A stretch of DNA of 32,775 bases from Chloroflexota bacterium (GTDB taxonomy: Bacteria > Chloroflexota > Anaerolineae > Anaerolineales > E44-bin32). Below, piece after piece: positions 1 to 9,145 of this stretch (positions within the stretch are counted from its first letter, which is position 1; every line of letters starts with the position of its first letter). The notes beneath the pieces are model-generated. The model was not told where the DNA came from. It saw only the letters and a program-made list of their open reading frames with translations, and ran no database searches. Location: the NCBI GenBank assembly GCA_027298025.1, contig JAPUGV010000255.1:1-32775 (forward strand), written 5' to 3'. The translations under genes were made by a program, and so were the position numbers.

Positions 1-116
1 GGCTCAAATTCGTGAGGTTGTGCATCAGCGCTCGCCGAACGATCGGCGACAGCAGCCGCTCCGTTATCCTCTTGGCTCACCTCATGGTGTTCGTGACCCT
101 GTTTGTCGTCGTCCAT
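1..116 (-). CDS. Partial CDS running off the left edge; His/Asp-rich N-terminus MDDDKQGHEHHEVSQEDNGAAAVADRSASADAQPHEFE, product unknown
   Basis: Open minus-strand frame from ATG (116-114) to the window edge with no stop; GGAG a few bases upstream of the ATG as a possible ribosome-binding site. Not in the ORF track, presumably because it is truncated. Confidence 0.35.
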   Translation of the reverse strand, partial: MDDDKQGHEHHEVSQEDNGAAAVADRSASADAQPHEFE

Positions 117-461
117 GGCACTCCATCCTCTCTCCCCTGCATTCTATCTCGCGTGGATCCGTTAGTGAATGCTCGGTGGGGCAGACGTTCTCGAAATCCT
201 CTTGCTCATCCATCTGAACTTCTTACCAAGCCGACGTGTCCGATGGATCCTCTCGGCTTCGCGCAATGGCCGCTTCCCGCTCGATTGCCACCGACTAAAC
301 CCAATCTCCGGTCCATCTGATTGGCATGTGCGTTTCAGAAGAATGCACCCGCTATTGTCTTTTCCACGGAGCTAAGGTGGGAGAGAGGAATGTCACCCAA
401 GTGCCCGCGAAATATCACCGATTTTCTTGACTGCCCTTCGCGATTGGGCCTCCCCTACCCG

Positions 462-490
462 TTGACAGCAAGCGGTCACCCAGCTAGAAT
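462..490 (+). promoter_or_regulatory. sigma70-type promoter for the MCO-ZIP operon
   Basis: TTGACA (462-467), 17-nt spacer, TAGAAT (485-490); perfect -35 and 5/6 -10. Confidence 0.7.
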
Positions 491-500
491 GGCAAGAAAT

Positions 501-514
501 TTAGGCATACCTAA
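501..514. promoter_or_regulatory. Candidate operator TTAGG-CATA-CCTAA, DtxR-superfamily-like half sites
   Basis: Perfect 5-bp inverted arms with a 4-nt centre, about 10 nt downstream of the -10 and overlapping the predicted transcription start region. Confidence 0.45.
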
Positions 515-620
515 GAAAAATACTTCAATTGGCAAATTCTGGTAGAGGAAGCTGAACTTAGGCGCTTCCCGAACGCCGGGCTCGGGAAGCAAATAGCCAA
601 CGGAATAAGGAGCGCACACT

Positions 621-1667
621 ATGGAAGACAAACAACCTAAGATCGCGCGGCTGGGGAGGCGGGGGTTTATCAAAGCCGGCCTGCTTTCCGGCGGGATCGC
701 GGTCGCGGCCGCCAGCCAGCCACAGGGCCCACTCCGGCAGGGCGGCGGGGAGGAGGAAGGCGTTAACGGCCCCAACTCGGGCAATGACGACCCGTATAAA
801 ACTCACTTCGGCCTAGGCGGCGTGGGGGATGTCGACTTGACGGACTTCGATCCCTCGGCCTACCTCACCGACTTCGACTATGGTCAGGTGAGCACCCTAG
901 AGAACGGCCAAACCCTGCGGGAGTACACAATCGTTTCCGTTGACAAGGAAATCGAAGTCGCCCCGGGGATCTACTTCCCGGCCTGGACCTACAACGGTCA
1001 GGTCCCCGGCCCCACCCTGCGTGCCACCGAGGGCGATCGCATCCGCATTCATTTCACCAATGCGGGCTCGCACCCGCACACTCTCCACTTCCACGGAATC
1101 CACGCCGTCAACATGGACGGTGTCTGGGAGGTGATAGAGAACGGGCAGAGTTACACTTACGAGTTCGACGCCGAGCCCTTCGGCCTGCACCTATATCACT
1201 GCCACACCACCCCCCTCAAGACGCACATCCACAAGGGACTCTACGGGGTCTTCATCGTCGATCCCCCCGCGCCTCGGCCCCCGGCCAAGGAGTTGGTGAT
1301 GATGATGAACGGCTTCGACACCAACTTCGACGGGGACAACGAGATCTATGCCGTCAACACTGTGGGCTTTCATTTCATGCGGCACCCGATCCCCATCAAG
1401 AAGGACGAGTTGGTGCGGATCTACCTGGTCAACATCACTGAATTCGATCCCATCAACTCCATCCACATCCACGCTAACTTCTTCGATATCTACCCCACCG
1501 GGACCCGCCTGGAGCCCGACGGTTTCACGGATACCGCCATGTTCTGCCAGGGCGAACGGGCCATCCTGGAGTTTCGCTACAAGTTTCCGGGGAATTTCGT
1601 CTTCCATGCCCACCAGAGCGAGTTCAGCGAACTGGGCTGGTTCGGCACGTTTGAAGTGACGGAATAG
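621..1667 (+). CDS. Multicopper oxidase, two cupredoxin domains, TAT-type signal
   Basis: RRGFIKAG twin-arginine motif; copper motifs HFHGIH, YHCHTTPLKTHIHKGLYG, INSIHIHANFF, FHAHQSEFSELGWFG; AAGGAG 9 nt upstream of the ATG. Confidence 0.88.
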   Translation: MEDKQPKIARLGRRGFIKAGLLSGGIAVAAASQPQGPLRQGGGEEEGVNGPNSGNDDPYKTHFGLGGVGDVDLTDFDPSAYLTDFDYGQVSTLENGQTLREYTIVSVDKEIEVAPGIYFPAWTYNGQVPGPTLRATEGDRIRIHFTNAGSHPHTLHFHGIHAVNMDGVWEVIENGQSYTYEFDAEPFGLHLYHCHTTPLKTHIHKGLYGVFIVDPPAPRPPAKELVMMMNGFDTNFDGDNEIYAVNTVGFHFMRHPIPIKKDELVRIYLVNITEFDPINSIHIHANFFDIYPTGTRLEPDGFTDTAMFCQGERAILEFRYKFPGNFVFHAHQSEFSELGWFGTFEVTE

Positions 1668-1677
1668 GAGCGTGACG

Positions 1678-2883
1678 ATGCAAGAGACACAAGAGAAACA
1701 GGCTCGTGGCCGAACGCCCACCTGGTTCATCGGAACCGTGCCCCTTCTCCTGCTGGCGGCGCTGGTCTGGGTCTTCCTAACCTACGGCCCCCTGGGAGTG
1801 TTCCAGGCGGCCTTCCCACCGGTCGAGGAATTGAGCATCCAACGCATCGTCCTGCCCGAGCCCGGGGTAATTCGGCTAGAGATAATCAATGGCGGGCCCG
1901 ACCCGGTGACCGTCGCCCAAGTGTTGGTGGACGAGGCCTACTGGGTTCACACTATCGAGCCGGCGCGCACCATCCCCCGCCTGGGCCGGGCAACCATCAC
2001 CATCCCCTATTCCTGGGTGGAAGGCGACACCCACGAGATCATACTCATCACCAATACGGGGGTCACCTTCACCGGTGAGATCGCGGTGGCTACGGTATCG
2101 CCGAGGCCTAACGCGCTTTACCTGAGAACCTTCACCCTGCTGGGCATCTACGTAGGCGTCATTCCAGTTTCCATAGGTCTTTTGTGGTTTCCGTTTCTGC
2201 GCCGCATCGAGCGCCGCTGGTTGAACTTCTTCCTCGCACTGACGGTTGGACTGCTGCTCTTCCTGGGTGTGGACGCCGTGGCGGAGGCCTTAGAGCTGGC
2301 TGCCGAGCAGGTTCCCGGCCCCTTCCGGGGCGTGTTGCTGATCTTCATCGGTGGCCTGGGCACGTTCCTGGCCCTGGACGCCTTCGTGCGTTGGACGACA
2401 TCCGGCGCCCGTGACAAGAGCCGTGCCCGTTTGGTGCTGGCCTACCTCATCGCCCTGGGGATCGGGCTGCACAACCTGGGCGAAGGGCTGGCCATCGGCG
2501 CGGCCTACGCCGTGGGGGAGATAGCTCTGGGTGGCTTCCTGGTGCTGGGCTTCATGATACACAACACCACCGAGGGCCTGGCCATCGTCGCCCCCATCGC
2601 CAAAGATCGGCCTGTGCGGCTGCTGGGCCATCTGGCGGCCATGGGCGCCCTGGCCGGCGGGCCGACTATCGTCGGCACTTGGATCGGGGGCTTCAGCTAC
2701 TCGCCAATCTGGGCTACCTTCTTCCTGGCTCTTGGGGCGGGCGCTATCTTCCAGGTGGTTTATGAGATAGGGAAGCTCATGAGGCAACAGAGCGACGATA
2801 CAGCCAGTCGCCTCCTCAACGTCGCCGGCTTGATGGCTGGCTTGGTAATCATGTATGTCACCGGGCTGCTTGTTACGGCGTAG
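1678..2883 (+). CDS. ZIP-family metal permease with an N-terminal TM helix and extracytoplasmic domain
   Basis: Two HN-x2-EG motifs (HNLGEGLAIGAAYAVG and HNTTEGLAIVAPIA), multiple TM segments. AGGAG 7 nt before ATG 1678 favours this over GTG 1672. Confidence 0.85.
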   Translation: MQETQEKQARGRTPTWFIGTVPLLLLAALVWVFLTYGPLGVFQAAFPPVEELSIQRIVLPEPGVIRLEIINGGPDPVTVAQVLVDEAYWVHTIEPARTIPRLGRATITIPYSWVEGDTHEIILITNTGVTFTGEIAVATVSPRPNALYLRTFTLLGIYVGVIPVSIGLLWFPFLRRIERRWLNFFLALTVGLLLFLGVDAVAEALELAAEQVPGPFRGVLLIFIGGLGTFLALDAFVRWTTSGARDKSRARLVLAYLIALGIGLHNLGEGLAIGAAYAVGEIALGGFLVLGFMIHNTTEGLAIVAPIAKDRPVRLLGHLAAMGALAGGPTIVGTWIGGFSYSPIWATFFLALGAGAIFQVVYEIGKLMRQQSDDTASRLLNVAGLMAGLVIMYVTGLLVTA

Positions 2884-3279
2884 TCGAGCTCAGCGCCTCA
2901 CCCAGGTGCAGAAAAAAGACCGGATTCCTGCCGAGGGCCGCGATGTCGGTTGGTGAATCGCCCAGCGCAGACATCTGCCATATCCAAAGCCAAGCTCGCC
3001 GGGTCCAGATCTAGATCTAAATAACCGAGGATTTAACTGTGTGGATTGTCCTTACGGCGTTCTTGGTCAGTTTCTAGCGGATACTTCAACGCATGTCGCT
3101 TTGCGCATAGCCAAATCCTGATCCGGTGGGCGCACGGCAGACGAAGACTTTGTCGATGAAGTGGCCGGCTCGCACGGGCCGGCCTTCGATTTCCAGGCGA
3201 AAGGGAGCACTTCTGGGGAGTTTTCCGATGTGGCCGACTTCCAATTGCGCGCCGGGGGAAACGTTTTGGCAGGGTTCCG

Positions 3280-5646
3280 CTACGGGATGCGCACCCTGAA
3301 GTTATCGAACTCTAGCACCGCCTGGTCGGCGCCGTCCACTGAGGCGACCAGTGCAAACGCGCCAAAGGGCAGCAAATCCTCCACAATTTCGCCCACCAAT
3401 AGCCCATTAATGTAAAACGCGAAGTTGGGTCCTTCGCCGATGACGCTTAGTCGGTTCACGCGCTCGGGATCGATCATGGGGGTAGGATTGTCGACGTAGT
3501 AGTAGTCGAGATCCTGCTCATACCACAGCGAGATGGTAAAGCTCCCCTCATCTGAGATTAGGAATTCGAGGTAATTCTCTCCGTCGTCGCGGAACCGCAC
3601 CCCGTATTCTCCGCCTGCGGGACCTTCTAACATGCGCGCATCCACGATCAGCTCGAAGTCGGTCGTGTCTTGCAGATCATCCAGGTAAGTTGAGCTGAGA
3701 CAACCGAAATCGGAATTCCTGCAGTCAAAGCTCCAGACATACTTTCCATCGGTAATCGCCAGATTATCAGTGACATCCTCGGAGCTGAAGGAGCCGACAT
3801 CCCAGAGCCCCGATACGGCATCGAATGTGTCCACAATAGCTGCCGTCCAGGGTTGTCGCAGTTCGAAATTGTCGAATTCCCACTCGGCCCCAACGCCTGG
3901 TTCGAAAAGATTGACCACCATCCCGACCCGCCCGCGAAGCAGGGTCTCCTCCCCAATCTCATCTACGTATTGATCGTTGATGAAGAAGTAGAAGTGGCCA
4001 TCGTTAGCAATCACAGTGACTCGATTGAGGCCGTTGGGCCGGATCGCGGCAGAGCGTGTCAGATCGATCAAAGTCGTCCATCGGCCACCGTCGTTCATGC
4101 GCAGCGAGTAGTTCTGCCGGTTGTCAATATTGAAATTGTAGAAGGTGTCGGCCGCCGACTCCCGGAAGACAACGCCATAATCTGCGTCTTCCGGTCCGCT
4201 GAATTGTTGTGCATCAACGGATACTGCAAAATCAGATATCGGATTCATCTCAGGCGTGTCGTGCACGCTAACGGTGTTGGCGGGCAGCACCTCCCAATAG
4301 TATTTCCCATCTTCGAAGATGAAGCTGCGTGAGCCGAATTCGTCCACAATTTCGCTGAACGGATTCCACTCATTAATATTCGATTCAAAGCTGTCGATAA
4401 TAGTCACGGGCCAGCGCGCCGAGGGCAGATCGGCCGGAGAGGATTCCCGAAAGGCGGTCTTGAACCGCGTCTCGACCGGAGGTTCAATGGCTGCGGTTGG
4501 GCTCAAGGAGAGCTCGGGAACCGCGGTCGCGGGGGGGGGCGCGGTGGAAAGCGACGCAGTCGGCAGCGAGTCGGGGGCTGTGGCGAGGGCCGATTCGGTT
4601 GCTGCCGCCGAGCTCGCGCTGGTGGCCAATCTCACGACGACGAAGACGCTAATCGCGCACAGACCCAGCACCCCCATCACGCCCGCTCCTACGAGCCACG
4701 GCGCCACTCGTCGGGCGGTGAGGGTAGGCTCCACCTCGCTATCCCTCGCCGCAGCCTCCGCCTGGGCCAGATCTTCCGTGGGCACCGTACCGACCTGGCT
4801 TGGATCGCGGACGAATTCCGACTCGGGGATGGCCAGCCGCACCGCGCGCACCATTGCGGCCGCCGATTCAAAGCGATCATCAGGCCGCTTGGCCATGGAT
4901 TTCAAGATTACGCTCTCGAGCGCGGGACTGGTGTCTGGATTGAGCTTGCTGGGAGGCGGTAGCGGATCGGTCATGTGCTTGATCACAACCGCCATAGGGG
5001 TTTCTGCGTCGAACGGTACCTGCCCCGTCACCATTTCGTAGAGCACCACTCCCAGCGAGTAAATATCGCTCTGTCGTGTGAGCGGATCGCCCCCGCCTTG
5101 TTCAGGCGACATGTAATGGGGGGTGCCGACGATGCCGCCGGTCTGCGTAAAGTGCTTGGTCCCCTCCACCATCTTGGCAATTCCGAAATCGGTGAGCAAG
5201 CAGTTGCCGCGCTTGTCGATCAGCACGTTGCTGGGCTTTATGTCGCGGTGGATCAAGCCCTGCGAGTGGGCATAGTCGAGCGCATCCCCTAGCTGAGTCA
5301 TAATGATTCGGATGCGCTGCAGGGGCATCGGCTTCTTGCCCAGCAGGAGATCTGCCAAGGTGCCGGTCTCCACCAGCGGCATGACGATGTAGGTGTAGTC
5401 GTCCGCCTCACCATAGTCGTGAACCGGCAAGACGTGCGGATGCTGCAGCCTGGCGATGACTTTAGCTTCTTGCTCGAAGCGGCCGGTAAACTCCGCATCG
5501 CGGGCGTATTGCTGGGGGAGGATCTTCAGCGCAACGTAACGGTCCATCCCAGGCTGATAGGCCTTATACACGGCTGCCATCCCTCCCTCGCCGAGGGGAG
5601 ATACGATCTGATAGCGGCCTAACTGCTTACCGGTGAGATCTTCCAT
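3280..5646 (-). CDS. Transmembrane Ser/Thr protein kinase with two C-terminal LamG/concanavalin-like domains
   Basis: Kinase motifs GEGGMAAVYKAY, VALKIL, HRDIKPSNVL, DFGIAK, SPEQ; single TM LVGAGVMGVLGLCAISVFVVV; two repeats ending in EFDNFELRQP / EFDNFRVRIP. Confidence 0.9.
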   Translation of the reverse strand: MEDLTGKQLGRYQIVSPLGEGGMAAVYKAYQPGMDRYVALKILPQQYARDAEFTGRFEQEAKVIARLQHPHVLPVHDYGEADDYTYIVMPLVETGTLADLLLGKKPMPLQRIRIIMTQLGDALDYAHSQGLIHRDIKPSNVLIDKRGNCLLTDFGIAKMVEGTKHFTQTGGIVGTPHYMSPEQGGGDPLTRQSDIYSLGVVLYEMVTGQVPFDAETPMAVVIKHMTDPLPPPSKLNPDTSPALESVILKSMAKRPDDRFESAAAMVRAVRLAIPESEFVRDPSQVGTVPTEDLAQAEAAARDSEVEPTLTARRVAPWLVGAGVMGVLGLCAISVFVVVRLATSASSAAATESALATAPDSLPTASLSTAPPPATAVPELSLSPTAAIEPPVETRFKTAFRESSPADLPSARWPVTIIDSFESNINEWNPFSEIVDEFGSRSFIFEDGKYYWEVLPANTVSVHDTPEMNPISDFAVSVDAQQFSGPEDADYGVVFRESAADTFYNFNIDNRQNYSLRMNDGGRWTTLIDLTRSAAIRPNGLNRVTVIANDGHFYFFINDQYVDEIGEETLLRGRVGMVVNLFEPGVGAEWEFDNFELRQPWTAAIVDTFDAVSGLWDVGSFSSEDVTDNLAITDGKYVWSFDCRNSDFGCLSSTYLDDLQDTTDFELIVDARMLEGPAGGEYGVRFRDDGENYLEFLISDEGSFTISLWYEQDLDYYYVDNPTPMIDPERVNRLSVIGEGPNFAFYINGLLVGEIVEDLLPFGAFALVASVDGADQAVLEFDNFRVRIP

Positions 5647-5736
5647 AGCAGGGAATGATACCGAAAGTCGTCATTCGGACCAACTCAAGATCTCGATCAC
5701 AATTGAAAGGGGGGAAGCGGGCTACAACCGGACTCT

Positions 5737-6864
5737 TTAAGTCGGCTCTGCGAGAGGGATGTGCTTGAGCTCGAGGAAGGCCCGAAGTGCACCAAGTACC
5801 TCATCGATATCCTGTTCGGTTACTGTAGGGCCCATGTGCCCTACGCGGAAGACGCGATCCTTCAGGCCTCCACCGAGCCCGCCGGAAATCATCAAGTTGT
5901 GCTCTTCTCGCAGATAGCCGACCAGTTCACCAATTGCTACTCCGTCAGGAGCGTACACAGCCGTGAGAACTGGAGCAAGCTGGTCATCGGGTGTAAGCGG
6001 CTCCATACCCAACGCACGAACGCCCTTCCGCAACTGCAATGCCAGCTTCGTGTATCGCTTGATTCTTTGTTCAATCCCCTCATCCAGCAGCTTCAGGAGC
6101 CCCGCGCGCAGCGCGTAAATATTGCTCGTCGCTACCGTCACGGGATGGGGATGCCACGGCCCCCATTCATCTGCAAAACGACGCCACGTCTCAAGGTTCA
6201 GGTACCAGCCATGCCCCCGATCCGCCTTGGATTCCATGATTTTCCAGGCTCGAGCGGCCACCGCGATGGGACCCAGACCCGGAGGAGCTCCAAGACACTT
6301 CTGTGATGCGCTTGCACAAATATCGATTCCCCATTCGTCCATGTCAAGAGGCAGACCCCCCAAGGCTGATACCGCATCAAGCACGATTGGAATCCCAAGC
6401 TCGTTGGCTATGGCCGCGATCTCTCGCACTGGATTAACGACTGCTGTGGCCGTTTCCAAGTACACGAGAGCAACCAGCGCCGGCCGCGGATCTACCTTGA
6501 ATGCTTGTCGAAAAGATTCCGGGTCGAGTGGCTCACCTAGCGGAGCGGACACCCGGGTTATATCCAGGCCATAACCTTCGCAGATTTCCTCCAGGCGCTC
6601 ACCAAAGTATCCATTATTTCCGACCACCACTGTCTCGCCCGTAGTGGCCAGGCTTCCGATTGCCGCATCAAGGGCGGCCGAGCCGGAGCCGGACAGAATA
6701 TGTACATCTCCCTCGGTCTTAAAAACCTGTTTGAGCAAATCCCGAGTCTCGTTATAAACGGCGGTCCACTCGGCCCCGTAATGGGGCCGGACCTGCTGTC
6801 CCATCTCAAACAAAACGTCGTCATCGACGCTCACCGGTCCGGGAATCATCAATTTAGGGGTCAA
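5737..6864 (-). CDS. Class-V (alanine/serine--glyoxylate type) aminotransferase
   Basis: MIPGPVSVDDDVL start, SGSGSAALDAAIGS, LDAVSALGGLPLDMDEWGID, SQKCLGAPPGLGP; apparent TTG start with GGGAGGA upstream. Confidence 0.87.
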   Translation of the reverse strand: MTPKLMIPGPVSVDDDVLFEMGQQVRPHYGAEWTAVYNETRDLLKQVFKTEGDVHILSGSGSAALDAAIGSLATTGETVVVGNNGYFGERLEEICEGYGLDITRVSAPLGEPLDPESFRQAFKVDPRPALVALVYLETATAVVNPVREIAAIANELGIPIVLDAVSALGGLPLDMDEWGIDICASASQKCLGAPPGLGPIAVAARAWKIMESKADRGHGWYLNLETWRRFADEWGPWHPHPVTVATSNIYALRAGLLKLLDEGIEQRIKRYTKLALQLRKGVRALGMEPLTPDDQLAPVLTAVYAPDGVAIGELVGYLREEHNLMISGGLGGGLKDRVFRVGHMGPTVTEQDIDEVLGALRAFLELKHIPLAEPT

Positions 6865-6931
6865 TTGGAATCCTCCCTAGCATGGTCTAGTGTGGAGCAT
6901 GCGAAGTTTGAATAGGAAGGCGGCCAGGCAT

Positions 6932-7960
6932 CTAGCCATCCGAATGGCGGCTCGCCACGATTTCGGCCATGATGGAGAGCGCGATCTCGTCTGGTGTGTC
7001 GGCACCTAGTTCCAGCCCCACCGGCCCATGCAGGCGGTCAATATCTACCTCGCTTAACCCACGCTCCTTCAGGCGCTCTCGCCGTTTGGCCTGGGTTCTT
7101 TTGCTTCCCAGCGCCCCTACGTAAAAGGCCGGAGAAGACAGTGCGAGCTCCAGAGCGGGTTCATCGATTTTTGGATCGTGAGTCAACATCACGACCGCGG
7201 TGGAAGCGGTCAGTGGAACGCTCTCAAACGCCTTGGCAGGCCAGGCTTGGAGCAGCTGATCAACCTCTGGAAATCGATCTTTGGTCGCGAAGGCCCGACG
7301 TGGATCGACGATCACGGTGCGCATGTCCATCGTCTTCGCCAGCTTGGACAGCCCTATGGCGATCTGATTTCCGCCTACCACAATCAGAGTCGGAGGAGGG
7401 GGCATGAGGTCGACAAAGGCTTGAAGGCCCTCAGGCTCCAGTTCGTGAAGGCTCGGCTCGGTCACTTGGAGCGCCAGCTCAACCGTTGGGTCATCGGACC
7501 CGGAGTCGAGGCTGCCGTAACGAGCGCTTGGATCGCTTGTGCTGAGGGTGATCTTGCGTCCCACGTCCGCGTCAGGACCTCTAACGATGGTCACGCTTGC
7601 TGCCGGCACTTCACTAATCAAAAGACCTTTGAGGAATTCGAATTGCTTCGGATCCAGCCGCTCCACGAATACATCCAGGCTGCCGCCGCACGCGAGGCCG
7701 ACGCTCCACGCGGTCTCGTCCGCAACACCAAAGTGGAGCAGCTGCGGCGATCCACTCTTAAGCACCTGAAGTCCAACCTCTGCGACCGCCGACTCCACGC
7801 ACCCGCCGCTCACTGAGCCGGCGATCTCGCCCCGCTCGGTGATCGCCATCTTGGCCCCTTCCTGTCGGGGCGAGGATCCCCAGGTCTGCACCACCGTCGC
7901 AAGCGCGATTTCTGTGCCTTGCTCCATCCATTTGGTTACGTCTTCAAGAATATCTCTCAT
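6932..7960 (-). CDS. XdhC/CoxI family molybdenum-cofactor maturation protein
   Basis: GSSPRQEGAKMAI, GSVSGGCVE, GLACGGSLDVFVE motifs and C-terminal Rossmann domain (VVGGNQIAIGLSKLA, YVGALGSKRTQAKR). Confidence 0.87.
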   Translation of the reverse strand: MRDILEDVTKWMEQGTEIALATVVQTWGSSPRQEGAKMAITERGEIAGSVSGGCVESAVAEVGLQVLKSGSPQLLHFGVADETAWSVGLACGGSLDVFVERLDPKQFEFLKGLLISEVPAASVTIVRGPDADVGRKITLSTSDPSARYGSLDSGSDDPTVELALQVTEPSLHELEPEGLQAFVDLMPPPPTLIVVGGNQIAIGLSKLAKTMDMRTVIVDPRRAFATKDRFPEVDQLLQAWPAKAFESVPLTASTAVVMLTHDPKIDEPALELALSSPAFYVGALGSKRTQAKRRERLKERGLSEVDIDRLHGPVGLELGADTPDEIALSIMAEIVASRHSDG

Positions 7961-7966
7961 TTGAGC

Positions 7967-9145
7967 CTACTCCGCCGCGATGCGGCCTATCAAATCGGCT
8001 TCCGTGAACGGCCCAGAGTCCGCGATGAGCGTGCGCGCCTGGTCAACCTTGCCCCATACATCCCAGAGCAGGACCCCGCGAACGCGTCCGTCCTTGAGAT
8101 AGTAAACGAGACCCTTCTTGAAGGGCTCCGCCCAGTCCGAAACTATCTCCAGCTCAGGATCGAGATCGCCCACGGCCTCGTAGCCGAGCTCGAACAGATC
8201 GGAATAGAAGTAGGGCAGGTGGTCGTAGCTGATCGTTTCCCCGGCCATGGATCTGCCTGCCATTTCGCCCATGGTATTGGCATTGTCCTCATGCTCCACC
8301 CGCATCTTCCGATCGAGCGCTGGATTGTAAAAACGTGCTACATCACCCGCGGCGTAGATGTTGGGGTCGCTGGTCTGCAATGTGGGCTGGACCACCACGC
8401 CGTCCTCCACTTCAAGTCCGGAGGCTTCTGCAAGTTCGGTGTTGGGCTGGATCCCGATCCCCGCCACGACCGCGTCGACGTGCAGTACTCCCGCGTCGGT
8501 CACGACGTGCACGTGTCCGTGACCCCCCTCGATGGCTTCGACAGTGGCGCCGGGAACAACCGTCACTCCATGTTCCTCGTAGTATTGGTTGAGGAATGTG
8601 CTGAGCTCCGCGGGAAACTGCAGCGCGCCCACCCCGGATTCGGGGAAGATCATCGCCACATCGCGTTCGTTCATCGCCAGTGCGGCGGTAATTTCCGAGC
8701 CGATGAAACCTCCACCGATCACCGCGAAAGTGGCCTCGGATTGTGCCAGCACTTGCAGTCGCCGGTAGTCCTCGACCCGCCGATAGTAAATGACAGAATC
8801 TCCCCCGAAGGGAAGCCGGCGTGGCGTGCCTCCTGTGGCAAGGAGCAGCTTCTCATAGCTGTATTCCGTGCCCTTCTCATCCGTTACTGTGCCAGCTTCA
8901 GGGTCGATCTGTTCGACCCTGCTCCCCAGGTGCAGTTCGACGGATTCATCTTGCGTCCCCCGCCAAATGCTCTCGAAATCTTTCCCCTTCCAGAGCCCTT
9001 TGGTTAATGGCGGCCGATCATACGGCGGGTCTTTCTCTGCGCCGATCAAGCCCAGCGAGCCCTCGGCATCAACCACACGGATTCCCTTTACCGCGGCATC
9101 GGCGGTCATCCCGCCGCCGATGATCAAATACTTGTATTCCGGCAT
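7967..9145 (-). CDS. FAD-dependent NAD(P)H oxidoreductase (ferredoxin-reductase / AIF-like)
   Basis: YLIIGGGMTADAAVKG, LLLATGGTPRRLP, FAVIGGGFIGSEIT, NIYAAGDVARF. Confidence 0.87.
   Translation of the reverse strand: MPEYKYLIIGGGMTADAAVKGIRVVDAEGSLGLIGAEKDPPYDRPPLTKGLWKGKDFESIWRGTQDESVELHLGSRVEQIDPEAGTVTDEKGTEYSYEKLLLATGGTPRRLPFGGDSVIYYRRVEDYRRLQVLAQSEATFAVIGGGFIGSEITAALAMNERDVAMIFPESGVGALQFPAELSTFLNQYYEEHGVTVVPGATVEAIEGGHGHVHVVTDAGVLHVDAVVAGIGIQPNTELAEASGLEVEDGVVVQPTLQTSDPNIYAAGDVARFYNPALDRKMRVEHEDNANTMGEMAGRSMAGETISYDHLPYFYSDLFELGYEAVGDLDPELEIVSDWAEPFKKGLVYYLKDGRVRGVLLWDVWGKVDQARTLIADSGPFTEADLIGRIAAE

Noticed and set aside
12-545. Several overlapping short plus-strand ORFs at the left edge
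   Set aside because: No protein-like motifs; this region contains a plausible minus-strand gene start and the promoter/operator of the MCO gene.
3163-3184. GGCCGG...CCGGCC inverted repeat as a terminator between ZIP and kinase genes
   Set aside because: No adjacent T-run on either strand; likely incidental in GC-rich DNA.
4319-5041. 240-aa plus-strand ORF antisense to the Ser/Thr kinase
   Set aside because: The opposite strand encodes an unambiguous kinase with conserved motifs; the antisense translation is a low-complexity by-product of GC-rich codon bias.
7919-9007. 362-aa plus-strand ORF antisense to the FAD oxidoreductase
   Set aside because: Mirror of a strongly conserved coding frame; no recognisable motifs.
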